From IMG/VR virus record IMGVR_UViG_3300034106_002112, positions 1 to 35,859 of that record: a stretch of 35,859 bases of DNA. One strand, written 5' to 3'. Position numbers and translations under genes: made by a program. Within the stretch, counting starts at the first letter, position 1. Each line of letters opens with the position of its first letter. Positions 10,069 to 16,405 of the stretch are shown here, piece by piece. Source of the DNA: a virus. The notes below the pieces were generated by a model. That model was not told the DNA's origin. It searched no databases and saw only the letters and a list, made by a program, of their open reading frames with translations.

Positions 10069-10263
10069 GTCGTGGCGCACCCGGATTCGTTCTGCGATTT
10101 CCGGGTGCTCACCCTGACTCCACTCATCTGCGATGACGGCGCACGCCTCTCGCTCTTGGGCTGCGACCAATCTGGCGAACCGCTCTAGCATCGCCATGTC
10201 GTGATGTATGGGGGCATCAAAAGTCGATTGCCTTGCCATGCGGAGTATGTCGGCTTCGTTCAT
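10063..10263 (-). CDS. Small conserved phage hypothetical protein
   Basis: A 66-residue protein, the last gene of the leftward operon. It contains LERFARLVAAQEREACAVIADEW and ends in a charged helix. This RFAxLVA...EREACA pattern is common in small unknown phage proteins, and a related one occurs at 18245-18559. The start at 10263 overlaps the preceding HNH-like gene by 47 bases, and the 3' end overlaps the convergent polyvalent gene by 6 bases. The function is unknown. Confidence 0.6.
   Translation of the reverse strand: MNEADILRMARQSTFDAPIHHDMAMLERFARLVAAQEREACAVIADEWSQGEHPEIAERIRVRHDL
10077..10108. terminator. Hairpin between convergent operons
   Basis: GCACCCGGA (10077-10085) and TCCGGGTGC (10100-10108) form a perfect 9-bp inverted repeat around a 14-nt loop, a few bases after the stop of the long rightward gene. 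There is no T-run on either strand, so this is not a classical intrinsic terminator. Its position between convergent transcripts suggests a barrier or 3'-end structure. Confidence 0.4.
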
Positions 10264-10516
10264 CTTCTAGCCTTTCAATGGTGACAGCCAGCGCGTCCAT
10301 CTCGTCCATCTTCTTGATGGCCCACATCCGCTTTTGACCGTGCCATCCCATCAGTGATCCTTGGTGGCAGTCTTTGCATAGGGCCACGATGGTGTAGTGT
10401 TGGTTCTGCTTGATGTGGTGGGCGTCGCTCGGGCCGGGAGCATCACACACAGAGCAAGGCAGGGCCTTGACTCTGGCGTAGTGCGCCCTGGCTTTGGGTG
10501 GAATCTTATTGTTCAC
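10217..10516 (-). CDS. HNH-like zinc nuclease, small
   Basis: A 99-residue protein when started at GTG 10516, which overlaps the stop of the upstream 58-residue gene by 11 bases. Upstream in-frame codons exist but lie inside that gene. It has CSVC, then AHHIKQNQH and LCKDCHQG: two Cys pairs around a His-His motif, the layout of HNH-fold (Ref/Rap/DUF968-like) phage nucleases. The context of annealase, exonuclease and resolvase supports a role in DNA processing. The exact subfamily and activity cannot be told from the sequence alone. Confidence 0.65.
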   Translation of the reverse strand: MNNKIPPKARAHYARVKALPCSVCDAPGPSDAHHIKQNQHYTIVALCKDCHQGSLMGWHGQKRMWAIKKMDEMDALAVTIERLEDERSRHTPHGKAIDF

Positions 10517-10682
10517 TGTTCTCTGAGACCCAGACCAGAGTCTTATCCAACGCCTCTTTAATCTGAACAATATGCGGGAGAACATCGTAGTTCTTGTGGA
10601 GCAACTTATCGTTGATGTGCCTGAGTTCTTTGTCTACCGTGAGTAGGTAGGCAGACCAGTCGTGAAGTTCATTCCTTTGCAC
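10506..10682 (-). CDS. Small GTG-start protein, function unknown
   Basis: A 58-residue reading frame starting with GTG and beginning VQRNELHDWSAYLL. It lies between the RHH-like gene and the HNH-like gene, overlapping the first by 14 bases and the second by 11. That fits the tight overlaps of the rest of this operon and fills an otherwise empty stretch. It looks mainly helical and charged, with no recognisable domain. It is a real gene on context grounds, but the function is unknown. Confidence 0.6.
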   Translation of the reverse strand: MQRNELHDWSAYLLTVDKELRHINDKLLHKNYDVLPHIVQIKEALDKTLVWVSENSEQ

Positions 10683-10986
10683 GGCGTTTTCCTTTCGTGT
10701 TCTGAGGGACGATCATGGGCTCGGCCAGTGCTTCGACATGCTCGGCAACGGTATTGCCCAAGATGCCGATGCTCTTGCACCACTGATCATCATGGACAGC
10801 CGCGATGACATCTCGGACGCCCTTGTTGTAGCCGCCATTGAAGGAGTCATCGCCTTCGATGATCATGGTGATGGCATCACGAACCAGAGCCGTTGCCTTG
10901 CGGTCCTTGGCTGCGGCCTTGAGTTTGAGATAGATGTCCTCTCGGAGGTGAACCGAGTAGGGGATTAGGCGTTTTGTTGTTTCCAT
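10669..10986 (-). CDS. Ribbon-helix-helix-like DNA-binding protein
   Basis: A 105-residue protein started at ATG 10986 (METTKRLIPYSVHL). A longer in-frame extension would run back through the upstream gene and is rejected. Residues ~1-45 read strand (LIPYSVHLR), helix (EDIYLKLKAAAKD) and helix (ATALVRDAITMII), the pattern of Arc/MetJ-type RHH domains. The C-terminal half is of unknown fold and ends in basic residues. It overlaps the upstream gene by 22 bases. It may regulate this operon or another phage promoter; the target is unknown. Confidence 0.6.
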   Translation of the reverse strand: METTKRLIPYSVHLREDIYLKLKAAAKDRKATALVRDAITMIIEGDDSFNGGYNKGVRDVIAAVHDDQWCKSIGILGNTVAEHVEALAEPMIVPQNTKGKRRAKE

Positions 10987-11387
10987 TGCTGATAATCTTC
11001 GTTGATTTGAATGAACCGTCCACGGGCCTTGGCGTTCTCTTTGAGTTCGGATCGAGACTGGATGTCCAGTTCTGCTCGCAACCACTCAACAGCGTTTTGA
11101 TCTGAAGGTTCAGGGATCAAATCCTGAATGAACAACCAGTCGGCAAAACTCTGTTCACGGCAAATGATCCCGGCCAGTCGGATCAGGTCGCGAGACAGCG
11201 CGTCCTCCCTGTTCATGGGCTTGTCGTTATCGCCAAGACGAACCATGACGGTCTGATACCTGGCACCGACAAAGTCCCTGAACAGGGCGGCGGGGACTTC
11301 ATCAGGGTGGACGCGGAGGGTCAGGACATAACCCTCCTTGTCCTGCTTCATGGCGATCTTGACGGACTCAAAATTGAGCGTTTCCAT
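10965..11387 (-). CDS. Conserved phage hypothetical protein
   Basis: A 140-residue protein whose start overlaps the previous stop as TGATG. It begins METLNFESVKIAMKQDKEGYVLTLRVHPDEVP and carries VRLGDND and LAGIICREQSFADWL. Similar proteins with a C-REPxFxxxL-like helix sit beside annealase genes in other phages, as I recall. No catalytic motif is visible. Operon position suggests a recombination or replication accessory role, but nothing more can be claimed. Confidence 0.65.
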   Translation of the reverse strand: METLNFESVKIAMKQDKEGYVLTLRVHPDEVPAALFRDFVGARYQTVMVRLGDNDKPMNREDALSRDLIRLAGIICREQSFADWLFIQDLIPEPSDQNAVEWLRAELDIQSRSELKENAKARGRFIQINEDYQQWKQQNA

Positions 11388-11656
11388 CAGAAGGGAATTT
11401 CAGAATCGTCAAGCGGTGGAGCGGACTTTGCAGGCGCTTCTTCCTTCTTCTTGTACGAGTCGTAAGCCAGAGAGATGAAGTCACCGTACTGGCCCGAGCG
11501 GTTCCACCCGCTGAGTTTGATGGTGATCTCATCGCCCTGCTCCTCAAGGAGTTGCTTGACGAGCGACCGCTCAAGGGTGATGGACCCCTTATGGTCAGGC
11601 TGTTTGTCCTTCTTGTACTGGTTGGGCGACAGACGCCCGCTGTTGGAATAACTCAT
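11387..11656 (-). CDS. Small SSB-like protein with acidic tail
   Basis: An 89-residue protein starting in an ATGA overlap with the annealase gene. The body (SGRLSPNQYKKDKQPDHKGS, then ITIKLSGWNRSGQYGDFISLAY) resembles short OB-fold proteins of phages, with alternating strands and a trailing linker of Ala, Pro and Lys. The last residues are DDSEIPF, close to the DDDIPF tip that bacterial SSB uses to bind partners. With the annealase immediately upstream, a single-strand binding role is likely. The short length is below classical SSB, so a divergent family is possible. Confidence 0.6.
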   Translation of the reverse strand: MSYSNSGRLSPNQYKKDKQPDHKGSITLERSLVKQLLEEQGDEITIKLSGWNRSGQYGDFISLAYDSYKKKEEAPAKSAPPLDDSEIPF

Positions 11657-12324
11657 GCGAACTTCTCCTTCTTGGCTTTGAACACGGACATCAGGTCATC
11701 ATAGTCAGACTTACTCGCGGTCTTGAGTTTGTCGAACTGAGCGCGGTTGACTTGGAAGATCTGCATGACATCGGCCTTGGACGTGGTTTCGTCCAGCAGT
11801 TTGGCTGTAGCCACGCAGACATCGCTGACCCACTCCGGCCCTTCGTTAGCCTTGACAGTCCAGTCCCGCTGTTGGGGTTTGGGCTCGACCTTGGGAGCGG
11901 GCTTTGCGGCAGGCTTAGGCGCGGGCTTTGCCTCTTCATCTTCACCGTCTGGCAGGTCTTCACCTTTGTAGACGTACAGACCGAGGCCGTGCAACGCGAT
12001 AGCCTTGACCATGCACCGCATCATGGCGGTGTTCACGGCGAAGGCGTTCGGGTTGGTGATGGCCTCATTCTTGTGGTTCATCACGGGCAACTGGCAGGTC
12101 ATGGGCTTGCCGTTCATGGTGACCGTCACCCATACGAGCGCGGTCCCATTGACATCCATGTATGCCTGCTTGACTCCGTCACCACGGTCGAAGGAGTGAA
12201 CCTCAAACGTGGCGGCGGGATCAATCTTCAGAGCCTCGCCCCATGCGTGCGCCCATGAGAGATAGGACAGGTTGCCCTTCTTCTCAAGCAGGTCACTGAT
12301 GTTGACGGTTTGTAGATCGCTCAT
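11653..12324 (-). CDS. Sak-type single-strand annealing protein (DUF1071)
   Basis: A 223-residue protein. The N-terminal ~125 residues (NLSYLSWAHAWGEAL, YMDVNGTALVWVTVTMNGK, LPVMNHKNEAI, NTAMMRCMVKAIALHGLGLYVYKGEDL) match the Sak/DUF1071 group of phage annealing recombinases. A Lys/Pro/Ala-rich linker (about 135-155) leads to a helical C-terminal domain. Such proteins pair complementary single strands during phage recombination, usually with an exonuclease and an SSB, and both are present here. The start overlaps the upstream stop as ATGA. The family call is good; activity is inferred. Confidence 0.85.
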   Translation of the reverse strand: MSDLQTVNISDLLEKKGNLSYLSWAHAWGEALKIDPAATFEVHSFDRGDGVKQAYMDVNGTALVWVTVTMNGKPMTCQLPVMNHKNEAITNPNAFAVNTAMMRCMVKAIALHGLGLYVYKGEDLPDGEDEEAKPAPKPAAKPAPKVEPKPQQRDWTVKANEGPEWVSDVCVATAKLLDETTSKADVMQIFQVNRAQFDKLKTASKSDYDDLMSVFKAKKEKFA

Positions 12325-12599
12325 TGACGTGCCTTCCGTGTAGTCTTCTTAGCAGCGGGGCGACGACCACGGCGCTTGGCCGGGGTGCCATCCTTCCTCA
12401 AGCCATAGGGCGCATCGGTCTGCGGCAGATTCACAACCGGCAGCGTCAGCACTTCCACCTTGGGGGTATCAATGCTGATGGCCTGATCGATTTGCGGGCC
12501 GGTGAGTTTGGTCATCAGATCATTGACCTCCAACCACGGACGGCTGACGAGGGCGCTGACGATGGTCTTGATGTCTTCGTTACTCAGGTTGACTTGCAT
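12321..12599 (-). CDS. Small protein with basic tail, possibly DNA-binding
   Basis: A 92-residue protein. It begins MQVNLSNEDIKTIVSAL and ends in a strongly basic tail (AKRRGRRPAAKK). A Lys/Arg/Pro tail of this kind is common in nucleic-acid-binding proteins. AAGGAAAAAG lies just upstream of the start. It overlaps the nuclease gene by 20 bases and the annealase gene by 4, so it is translated within the recombination cassette. There is no recognised domain. Confidence 0.6.
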   Translation of the reverse strand: MQVNLSNEDIKTIVSALVSRPWLEVNDLMTKLTGPQIDQAISIDTPKVEVLTLPVVNLPQTDAPYGLRKDGTPAKRRGRRPAAKKTTRKARQ

Positions 12600-13491
12600 T
12601 TTCTTTTTCCTTCAGATAGGTCTGATACTGGTTACAAAACTGGCTCACTTGGCAGTACGACTTGCACCGCGTTCGTTCACCTTCTCTCACTTCCAAGATG
12701 AAACTCTCACCCTTCTTGGCCTTTGATTGCGCCTGGGCGAGGGCTTCATCCGCTGCCTCGCGTGTCTCATGGACACTCTTGGCTCGCACGTTGCCGTCCT
12801 TCTTGACGGCGTAACTGGTCTTCTTCTCCCACATGTCGTCTGCTGTGCACTCGGGCATATCTCCACCGGCATGGGTAGCGAAGTACGCTTCGTTGTGCAG
12901 GGCCAGACGGCTCTTGATGTAGGCTTCCTGCTCCTCATACGACCACAGAGGGATCTCTATGGTTGCGATGGGGGACGGAGGATAACCTTCCTTGGTCTGT
13001 GCTTCACGGGCCGACCAGTCGCGGATGATGGCGATGATCTGTGCGCCCTTGACGGGTACGCCCTTGGCCCTGGCAATGAGCCACGCATAGACGTTCAGTT
13101 GGTTGTGCCAATCCTGCTTCTCATTCATTACCGACCACGCGCCAGTGACCTTGTAGTCGGAGATGATGATGCCGTCCTCAAATACTTCCTGAAGATCCAT
13201 CTGACCCGACAGAGTCCAACCATCGAAGATGGCATACAGGCGTTGCTCAACGATGTGATGGTCGTCCTTGCCGTGCTCCAAGATGCCGTGCACGGCGGAG
13301 CCAAACAGTTGCCACACCATCTCAGACGCATCAGTCTCCAACTCCTCCCAGTGCTTGTGCTTCAACTGCACGATCCTGGGTGAGGTCAACAACTCAGTGG
13401 CTGAGATGTGTGACTCGCCCTTGCTGTAGGTCGGACGATGGATGACGTTGATGAACGTCTGAGGAAGGTTGAACTTGTTGGTCAGTTTCAT
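12580..13491 (-). CDS. PD-(D/E)XK nuclease, Cas4/RecB-like
   Basis: A 303-residue protein. Nuclease motifs seen are H68 (FGSAVHGILE), D99 in SGQMDL, D112-x-K114 in SDYK, and Q131-x3-Y135 (QLNVYAW), the layout of RecB/Cas4-family exonucleases. Four Cys follow the core: C215, then C276, C280 and C286 in CKSYCQVSQFC. They could hold an iron-sulfur cluster as in Cas4 and AddB, although the first Cys lies after rather than before the core. It probably resects DNA ends to feed the Sak-type annealase two genes downstream. It overlaps its neighbours by 4 and 20 bases. Confidence 0.8.
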   Translation of the reverse strand: MKLTNKFNLPQTFINVIHRPTYSKGESHISATELLTSPRIVQLKHKHWEELETDASEMVWQLFGSAVHGILEHGKDDHHIVEQRLYAIFDGWTLSGQMDLQEVFEDGIIISDYKVTGAWSVMNEKQDWHNQLNVYAWLIARAKGVPVKGAQIIAIIRDWSAREAQTKEGYPPSPIATIEIPLWSYEEQEAYIKSRLALHNEAYFATHAGGDMPECTADDMWEKKTSYAVKKDGNVRAKSVHETREAADEALAQAQSKAKKGESFILEVREGERTRCKSYCQVSQFCNQYQTYLKEKENASQPE

Positions 13492-13943
13492 GCCGCAGCC
13501 CTATCCTCATCGCCGCCCCTCTTTGCCAACTTCTCCTCAACGGCCAAGAGAAGTTCAGCCAAGTCTTGATCCAGTAGGTGCAACTTCTTGTTCCACCGTT
13601 GGATGGTCAACTTGATGTCCCGCAGGAGTTCGTCCTTCATACCGTCATCGCCCATGACATATGTGGTCAGACGGTAGCCGCCGCCGTTCTCACGATCAGT
13701 GGGCAGGCTGACGAAAGCACGGATCTCTACTGGCTCATTCTCGACCAGTCTGATCTTGCACCGTTGAATCAGTGCTCGGGCCTCTTGCTTGCGGTACGCC
13801 TCTGCCGCTTTGGTGTCGTCCCAAGTGAAGTGCTTGTGCAGGATGCTGTCTTCATCCCGCGCCAGTTCGATCACTTGATCGACCATCAACATACCGCCGT
13901 TTTGCTTGGCGATCTTTGTCAGATATTTCCGTTCCAGTTCCAT
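13488..13943 (-). CDS. Conserved helical phage protein next to the nuclease
   Basis: A 151-residue protein started at ATG 13943, where AAAGGAGATAGAG gives a strong Shine-Dalgarno 6 bases upstream. The reading frame stays open further upstream only because the pentameric array lacks stops, so that extension is rejected. The sequence (MELERKYLTKIAKQNGGMLMVDQVIELARDED, later WDDTKAAEAYRKQEAR) is helical and charged, ending in EEKLAKRGGDEDRAAA. Its stop overlaps the nuclease start as ATGA. The first 60 residues could be a small winged-helix or HTH fold. The function is unknown. Confidence 0.7.
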   Translation of the reverse strand: MELERKYLTKIAKQNGGMLMVDQVIELARDEDSILHKHFTWDDTKAAEAYRKQEARALIQRCKIRLVENEPVEIRAFVSLPTDRENGGGYRLTTYVMGDDGMKDELLRDIKLTIQRWNKKLHLLDQDLAELLLAVEEKLAKRGGDEDRAAA

Positions 13944-13960
13944 CTCTATCTCCTTTGGTT

Positions 13961-15085
13961 TAAATGCCTGCCTTGCCAAACCTGAACGAGACATGCCGTG
14001 CCTCGCCTGCCTGTCCACTCCATGTTGCGCCTCTCCGTTCCACGCCCGGCCTTGCCTGCCTCGCCGTTCCATACCCGACCAAGCCCTGCCTTACCTGCCT
14101 AGCCTTGCCGTTCCTCGCTGCGCCACGCCTTGCGACACCTCGCCTGCCTTGCCTGACCATGCCTTGCCCAGCCTCGCCACGCCTGCCGTGCCGATCCTGA
14201 ACTTGCCAAGCCGGTCCTTTCGATGCCACGCCTGCCCCACCGCTCCATACCTAGACAAGCCCATCCTCGCCTGCCAGTCCGGTCCACACCGCACCATGCC
14301 TTGCCCAGCCTCGCCTCGCCTGCCTCTCCACGCCAGACCAATCCAAGACGCACCACGCTTGTCCTTGCCTGCCGTACCAAGCCCTGCCTCGCCGCACATT
14401 GCCGCGCCCTTCCATGCCTGCCATGCCTGACCTCGACCATCCTTGCCTGCCAGACCTGACCTAGCCCCGACTTACCCCGCAGAGCCATGCCTGCCATACC
14501 TTGCCTGACCTCGACCATCCTCGCCACACGTTGCCTTGCCTGCCCCGCCACGATAGGGAGATAAATGCCTGCCTTGCCTGCCCTCGCCACGCCTTGCGTT
14601 GCCTGCCACGCCCGACCTCTCCGTACCATTCCATGACACACCAAGCCTGCCTAGCCTGAACATACCGGGCCTCACCAGAACTCAACGTTCCAGTCGTTGC
14701 CTGCGTCGCCAGTCCCCGCCTCGCCATGCCAATCTCTTCCACGCCACGCCTGACCTGCCTTGCCTGTCCGGTTCGAGCCAAGCCCCGCCCCGACTTGCCT
14801 GCCTTGCCCTGCCTGTCCCGACCCCGCCTCACCAGGCCGTGCCGTGCCGGTCCCCGCCGTGCCTGCCTCACCGGTCCAAGCCCCGCCACACCGGGCCTTT
14901 CCATACCTGCGTTGCCGTACCCCGCCCAGCCGGGCCTTTCCAGACCAGATCACGCCTTTCCCGGCCGATCCTGGCCTGCCTTGCCCTACCTCGCCCCTCC
15001 TATCCGAACCGTGACAACCCATGCCTCGCCTGCCGTACCTCGCCGGGACAGACAGCGCCTATCCCGGCCTTTCCTTACCGGCCTT
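13961..15085. repeat. ~1.1-kb non-coding array with 5-nt period (NNNCC)n, phase resets by TGCC
   Basis: This stretch is built almost entirely of 5-base units ending in CC (mostly NNGCC) on the + strand, i.e. GGNNN on the - strand. The five-base phase is broken only by isolated 4-base units TGCC. In the first block these fall at 13969, 14008, 14057, 14096, 14145, 14184, 14233, 14272, 14321, 14370, 14419, 14448, 14492 and 14541. The spacings are 39 and 49 alternating four times, then mostly 49. The content of the units varies while the phase is kept. A 17-base start (TAAATGCCTGCCTTGCC) occurs at 13961 and again at 14562, marking a second, less regular block. Long Gly/Ala/Arg/Gln reading frames here are by-products of the period. 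The role is unknown. Confidence 0.9.
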
Positions 15086-15743
15086 ATTGGATCTTGAACT
15101 TCTTGATCACTTCCTTCTCGCGGTCAGAAGGAACCACTTGGAACAGACCGAACCCGCATCCGGCAGAAGCCTTGCTGTCGGGACGGCCTGCACCGATACC
15201 CACTTGCATCCCGCACCGGGAGACAAGGTTCAAGACATCGGCCATCTTGAACTGGTCCATGTCGTAACGGACACGCAGACGCGCAGCCCAGTTGCGATAC
15301 ATGGGACGGGAACGCACATCGACCACGCCCGTGGCATTGCGGGTATGAGCGGTGTACACATGGCTCTCGCCGTAGACGCGAACCAGAGGAACGCCATCGT
15401 TCTTGTCAAAGCCATCGGCCTCAACGAACGCTGACAACTTTGCAAGGGTCATCTTGAACCCGACGAGGCGGCAGGCGCTGATCATCGCGGCACGGAATGC
15501 TGCGGCGTTCATGCCTTCCCAACCCTCGCCACTGCGGTAGCGGGCCTCTTCTGCTTCCTTGTCGTAGTCCCGTGCATCGCGGACCTTCTTGTTCTTTGCT
15601 GACTGGCCCTCGGCCATCTTGGCCATCAGTTCGGCCTTCTTGCTGAACCGCTCCACCACCAGCGGCGCAGTGCCCTCGATGAAGAAGTCGGTGACCCCGA
15701 ACTTGGGCGGGGTGATGATGCAGGTTTCTTCCTTGACAGACAT
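15084..15743 (-). CDS. Conserved phage protein, first gene of the leftward operon
   Basis: A 219-residue protein from ATG 15743, preceded by TAGGAGAG with 6-base spacing; an upstream in-frame ATG overlaps the promoter and is rejected. It begins MSVKEETCIITPPKFGVTDF and contains FRAAMISACRLVGFKMTLAKLS, FVEADG and a C-terminal VGIGAGRPDS segment. I recall this as a well-conserved protein beside annealase genes in other phages, without a known function. It is the first gene after the strong promoter at 15800-15828, so it is probably expressed early and in quantity. The 1.1-kb array separates it from the rest of the operon. Confidence 0.75.
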   Translation of the reverse strand: MSVKEETCIITPPKFGVTDFFIEGTAPLVVERFSKKAELMAKMAEGQSAKNKKVRDARDYDKEAEEARYRSGEGWEGMNAAAFRAAMISACRLVGFKMTLAKLSAFVEADGFDKNDGVPLVRVYGESHVYTAHTRNATGVVDVRSRPMYRNWAARLRVRYDMDQFKMADVLNLVSRCGMQVGIGAGRPDSKASAGCGFGLFQVVPSDREKEVIKKFKIQ

Positions 15744-15799
15744 GTTTACTCTCCTATGTTGGTTGATTAAGCCACCGTCTGACTGATGACTTGGGGTAC

Positions 15800-15828
15800 A
15801 ATGTATCAGGCAGAAATGCATCTGTCAA
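15800..15828 (-). promoter_or_regulatory. Sigma70-like promoter of the leftward recombination operon
   Basis: On the - strand, TTGACA (15823-15828) is separated by 17 bases from TACATT (15800-15805), about 55 bases upstream of the ATG at 15743. The -35 is a perfect consensus. A stem-loop and the repeated palindrome lie directly upstream, so the promoter is probably regulated. Confidence 0.75.
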
Positions 15829-15832
15829 CACC

Positions 15833-15853
15833 CCTAGCAACCTAACTGCTAGG
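15833..15853. promoter_or_regulatory. Inverted repeat CCTAGCA-N7-TGCTAGG
   Basis: A perfect 7-bp inverted repeat with a 7-base centre, lying between the -35 box of the leftward promoter and the palindrome at 15853. It is a candidate second operator for the divergent control region. Confidence 0.5.
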
Positions 15854-15868
15854 TGGTAACGTTACCAC
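15853..15868. promoter_or_regulatory. GTGGTAACGTTACCAC operator candidate in the divergent control region
   Basis: A perfect 16-bp palindrome in the 142-base gap between the leftward operon and the rightward resolvase gene. It lies 25 bases upstream of the leftward -35 box and 17 bases upstream of the resolvase ATG, so a bound protein could affect both directions. Confidence 0.65.
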
Positions 15869-15885
15869 TTGAGTAGGTGTTTTCC

Positions 15886-16242
15886 ATGAGATTCATCATG
15901 CCGTGGCCCCCGACGACCCTCAGTCCCAACGCTCGGGTGCACTGGTCTAAGTTGGCGAAGGCCAAGAAGGAGTACCGCTTGGCGTGCGCCTGGACGGCCA
16001 TCTCTCAGGGGGCTAGGCGGATCGATGCTGCGGGGCTGCATGTGAGCCTGACGTTCCATCCTCCGAGCAAGAGGGCCATCGATCTGGACAACTGTCTGGC
16101 CCGGTTCAAGGCCGGGATCGACGGCCTGGTGGACGTGTTGCAAGTAGACGACAGTAAGTGGAGGCTGACGATCCAGAAAGCGGATGAAGTTGGGGGATTT
16201 GTCAAGGTCGAATTACTTGAAGTTATCCCACCAAAGGAGTAG
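15886..16242 (+). CDS. rusA: RusA-family Holliday junction resolvase
   Basis: A 118-residue protein from ATG 15886, with GAGTAGG 8 bases upstream; a GTG 9 bases earlier is possible. RusA features are the N-terminal PWPPTTLSPNARVHWSKLAKAKK, then FHPPSKRAIDLDN (Asp66 and Asp68) and VDDSKW (Asp88-Asp89), the acidic cluster that binds metal. Length is near the usual ~120. Enzymes of this family cut four-way junctions and debranch DNA before packaging. It is transcribed away from the annealase operon but shares its control region, and a terminator follows at 16302. Confidence 0.9.
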   Translation: MRFIMPWPPTTLSPNARVHWSKLAKAKKEYRLACAWTAISQGARRIDAAGLHVSLTFHPPSKRAIDLDNCLARFKAGIDGLVDVLQVDDSKWRLTIQKADEVGGFVKVELLEVIPPKE

Positions 16243-16301
16243 CATCGGCGTGCGCTGTTGAGGGCGCAAGTGTTCAGTTACTCTCCTCCTTGAGAAAGGT
16301 T

Positions 16302-16329
16302 GACCTCGCTCCGGCGGGGTCTTTTTTTT
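16302..16329 (+). terminator. Intrinsic terminator after rusA
   Basis: GACCTCGC and GCGGGGTC (one G-T wobble) form an 8-bp stem with a 4-base loop, followed by eight T. It lies 60 bases after the resolvase stop and separates that transcript from the small RNA promoter downstream. Confidence 0.85.
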
Positions 16330-16341
16330 GCCCGGTCAAAA

Positions 16342-16356
16342 ACGACACCGTGTCGT
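16342..16356. promoter_or_regulatory. Palindrome ACGACAC-C-GTGTCGT, operator candidate
   Basis: A perfect 7-bp inverted repeat with a single central base, ending 14 bases upstream of the -35 box of the small RNA promoter. Its position suits a repressor or activator site. Confidence 0.5.
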
Positions 16357-16369
16357 ATTTGGAGGGGGC

Positions 16370-16399
16370 TTGACAAGGGGGATTTCTTTCCCTCACAAT
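16370..16399 (+). promoter_or_regulatory. Sigma70-like promoter for the predicted small RNA
   Basis: TTGACA (16370-16375) is followed after 18 bases by CACAAT (16394-16399), predicting a start near 16406. The -35 is consensus; the -10 matches four of six bases. No open reading frame starts before the terminator about 110 bases later, so the product would be a short untranslated RNA. Confidence 0.6.
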
Positions 16400-16405
16400 T
16401 CGATC

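Noticed and set aside
13906-15022. Several long Gly/Ala/Arg/Gln-rich or Pro/Cys-rich reading frames on both strands in the array
   Set aside because: A 5-nt period of GGNNN gives few stop codons in every frame, so these frames are expected without coding. They lack ribosome sites, overlap each other and have only periodic composition.
13961-15085. CRISPR array
   Set aside because: There are no identical repeats with unique spacers and no cas genes other than a Cas4-like phage nuclease. The period is 5 nt.
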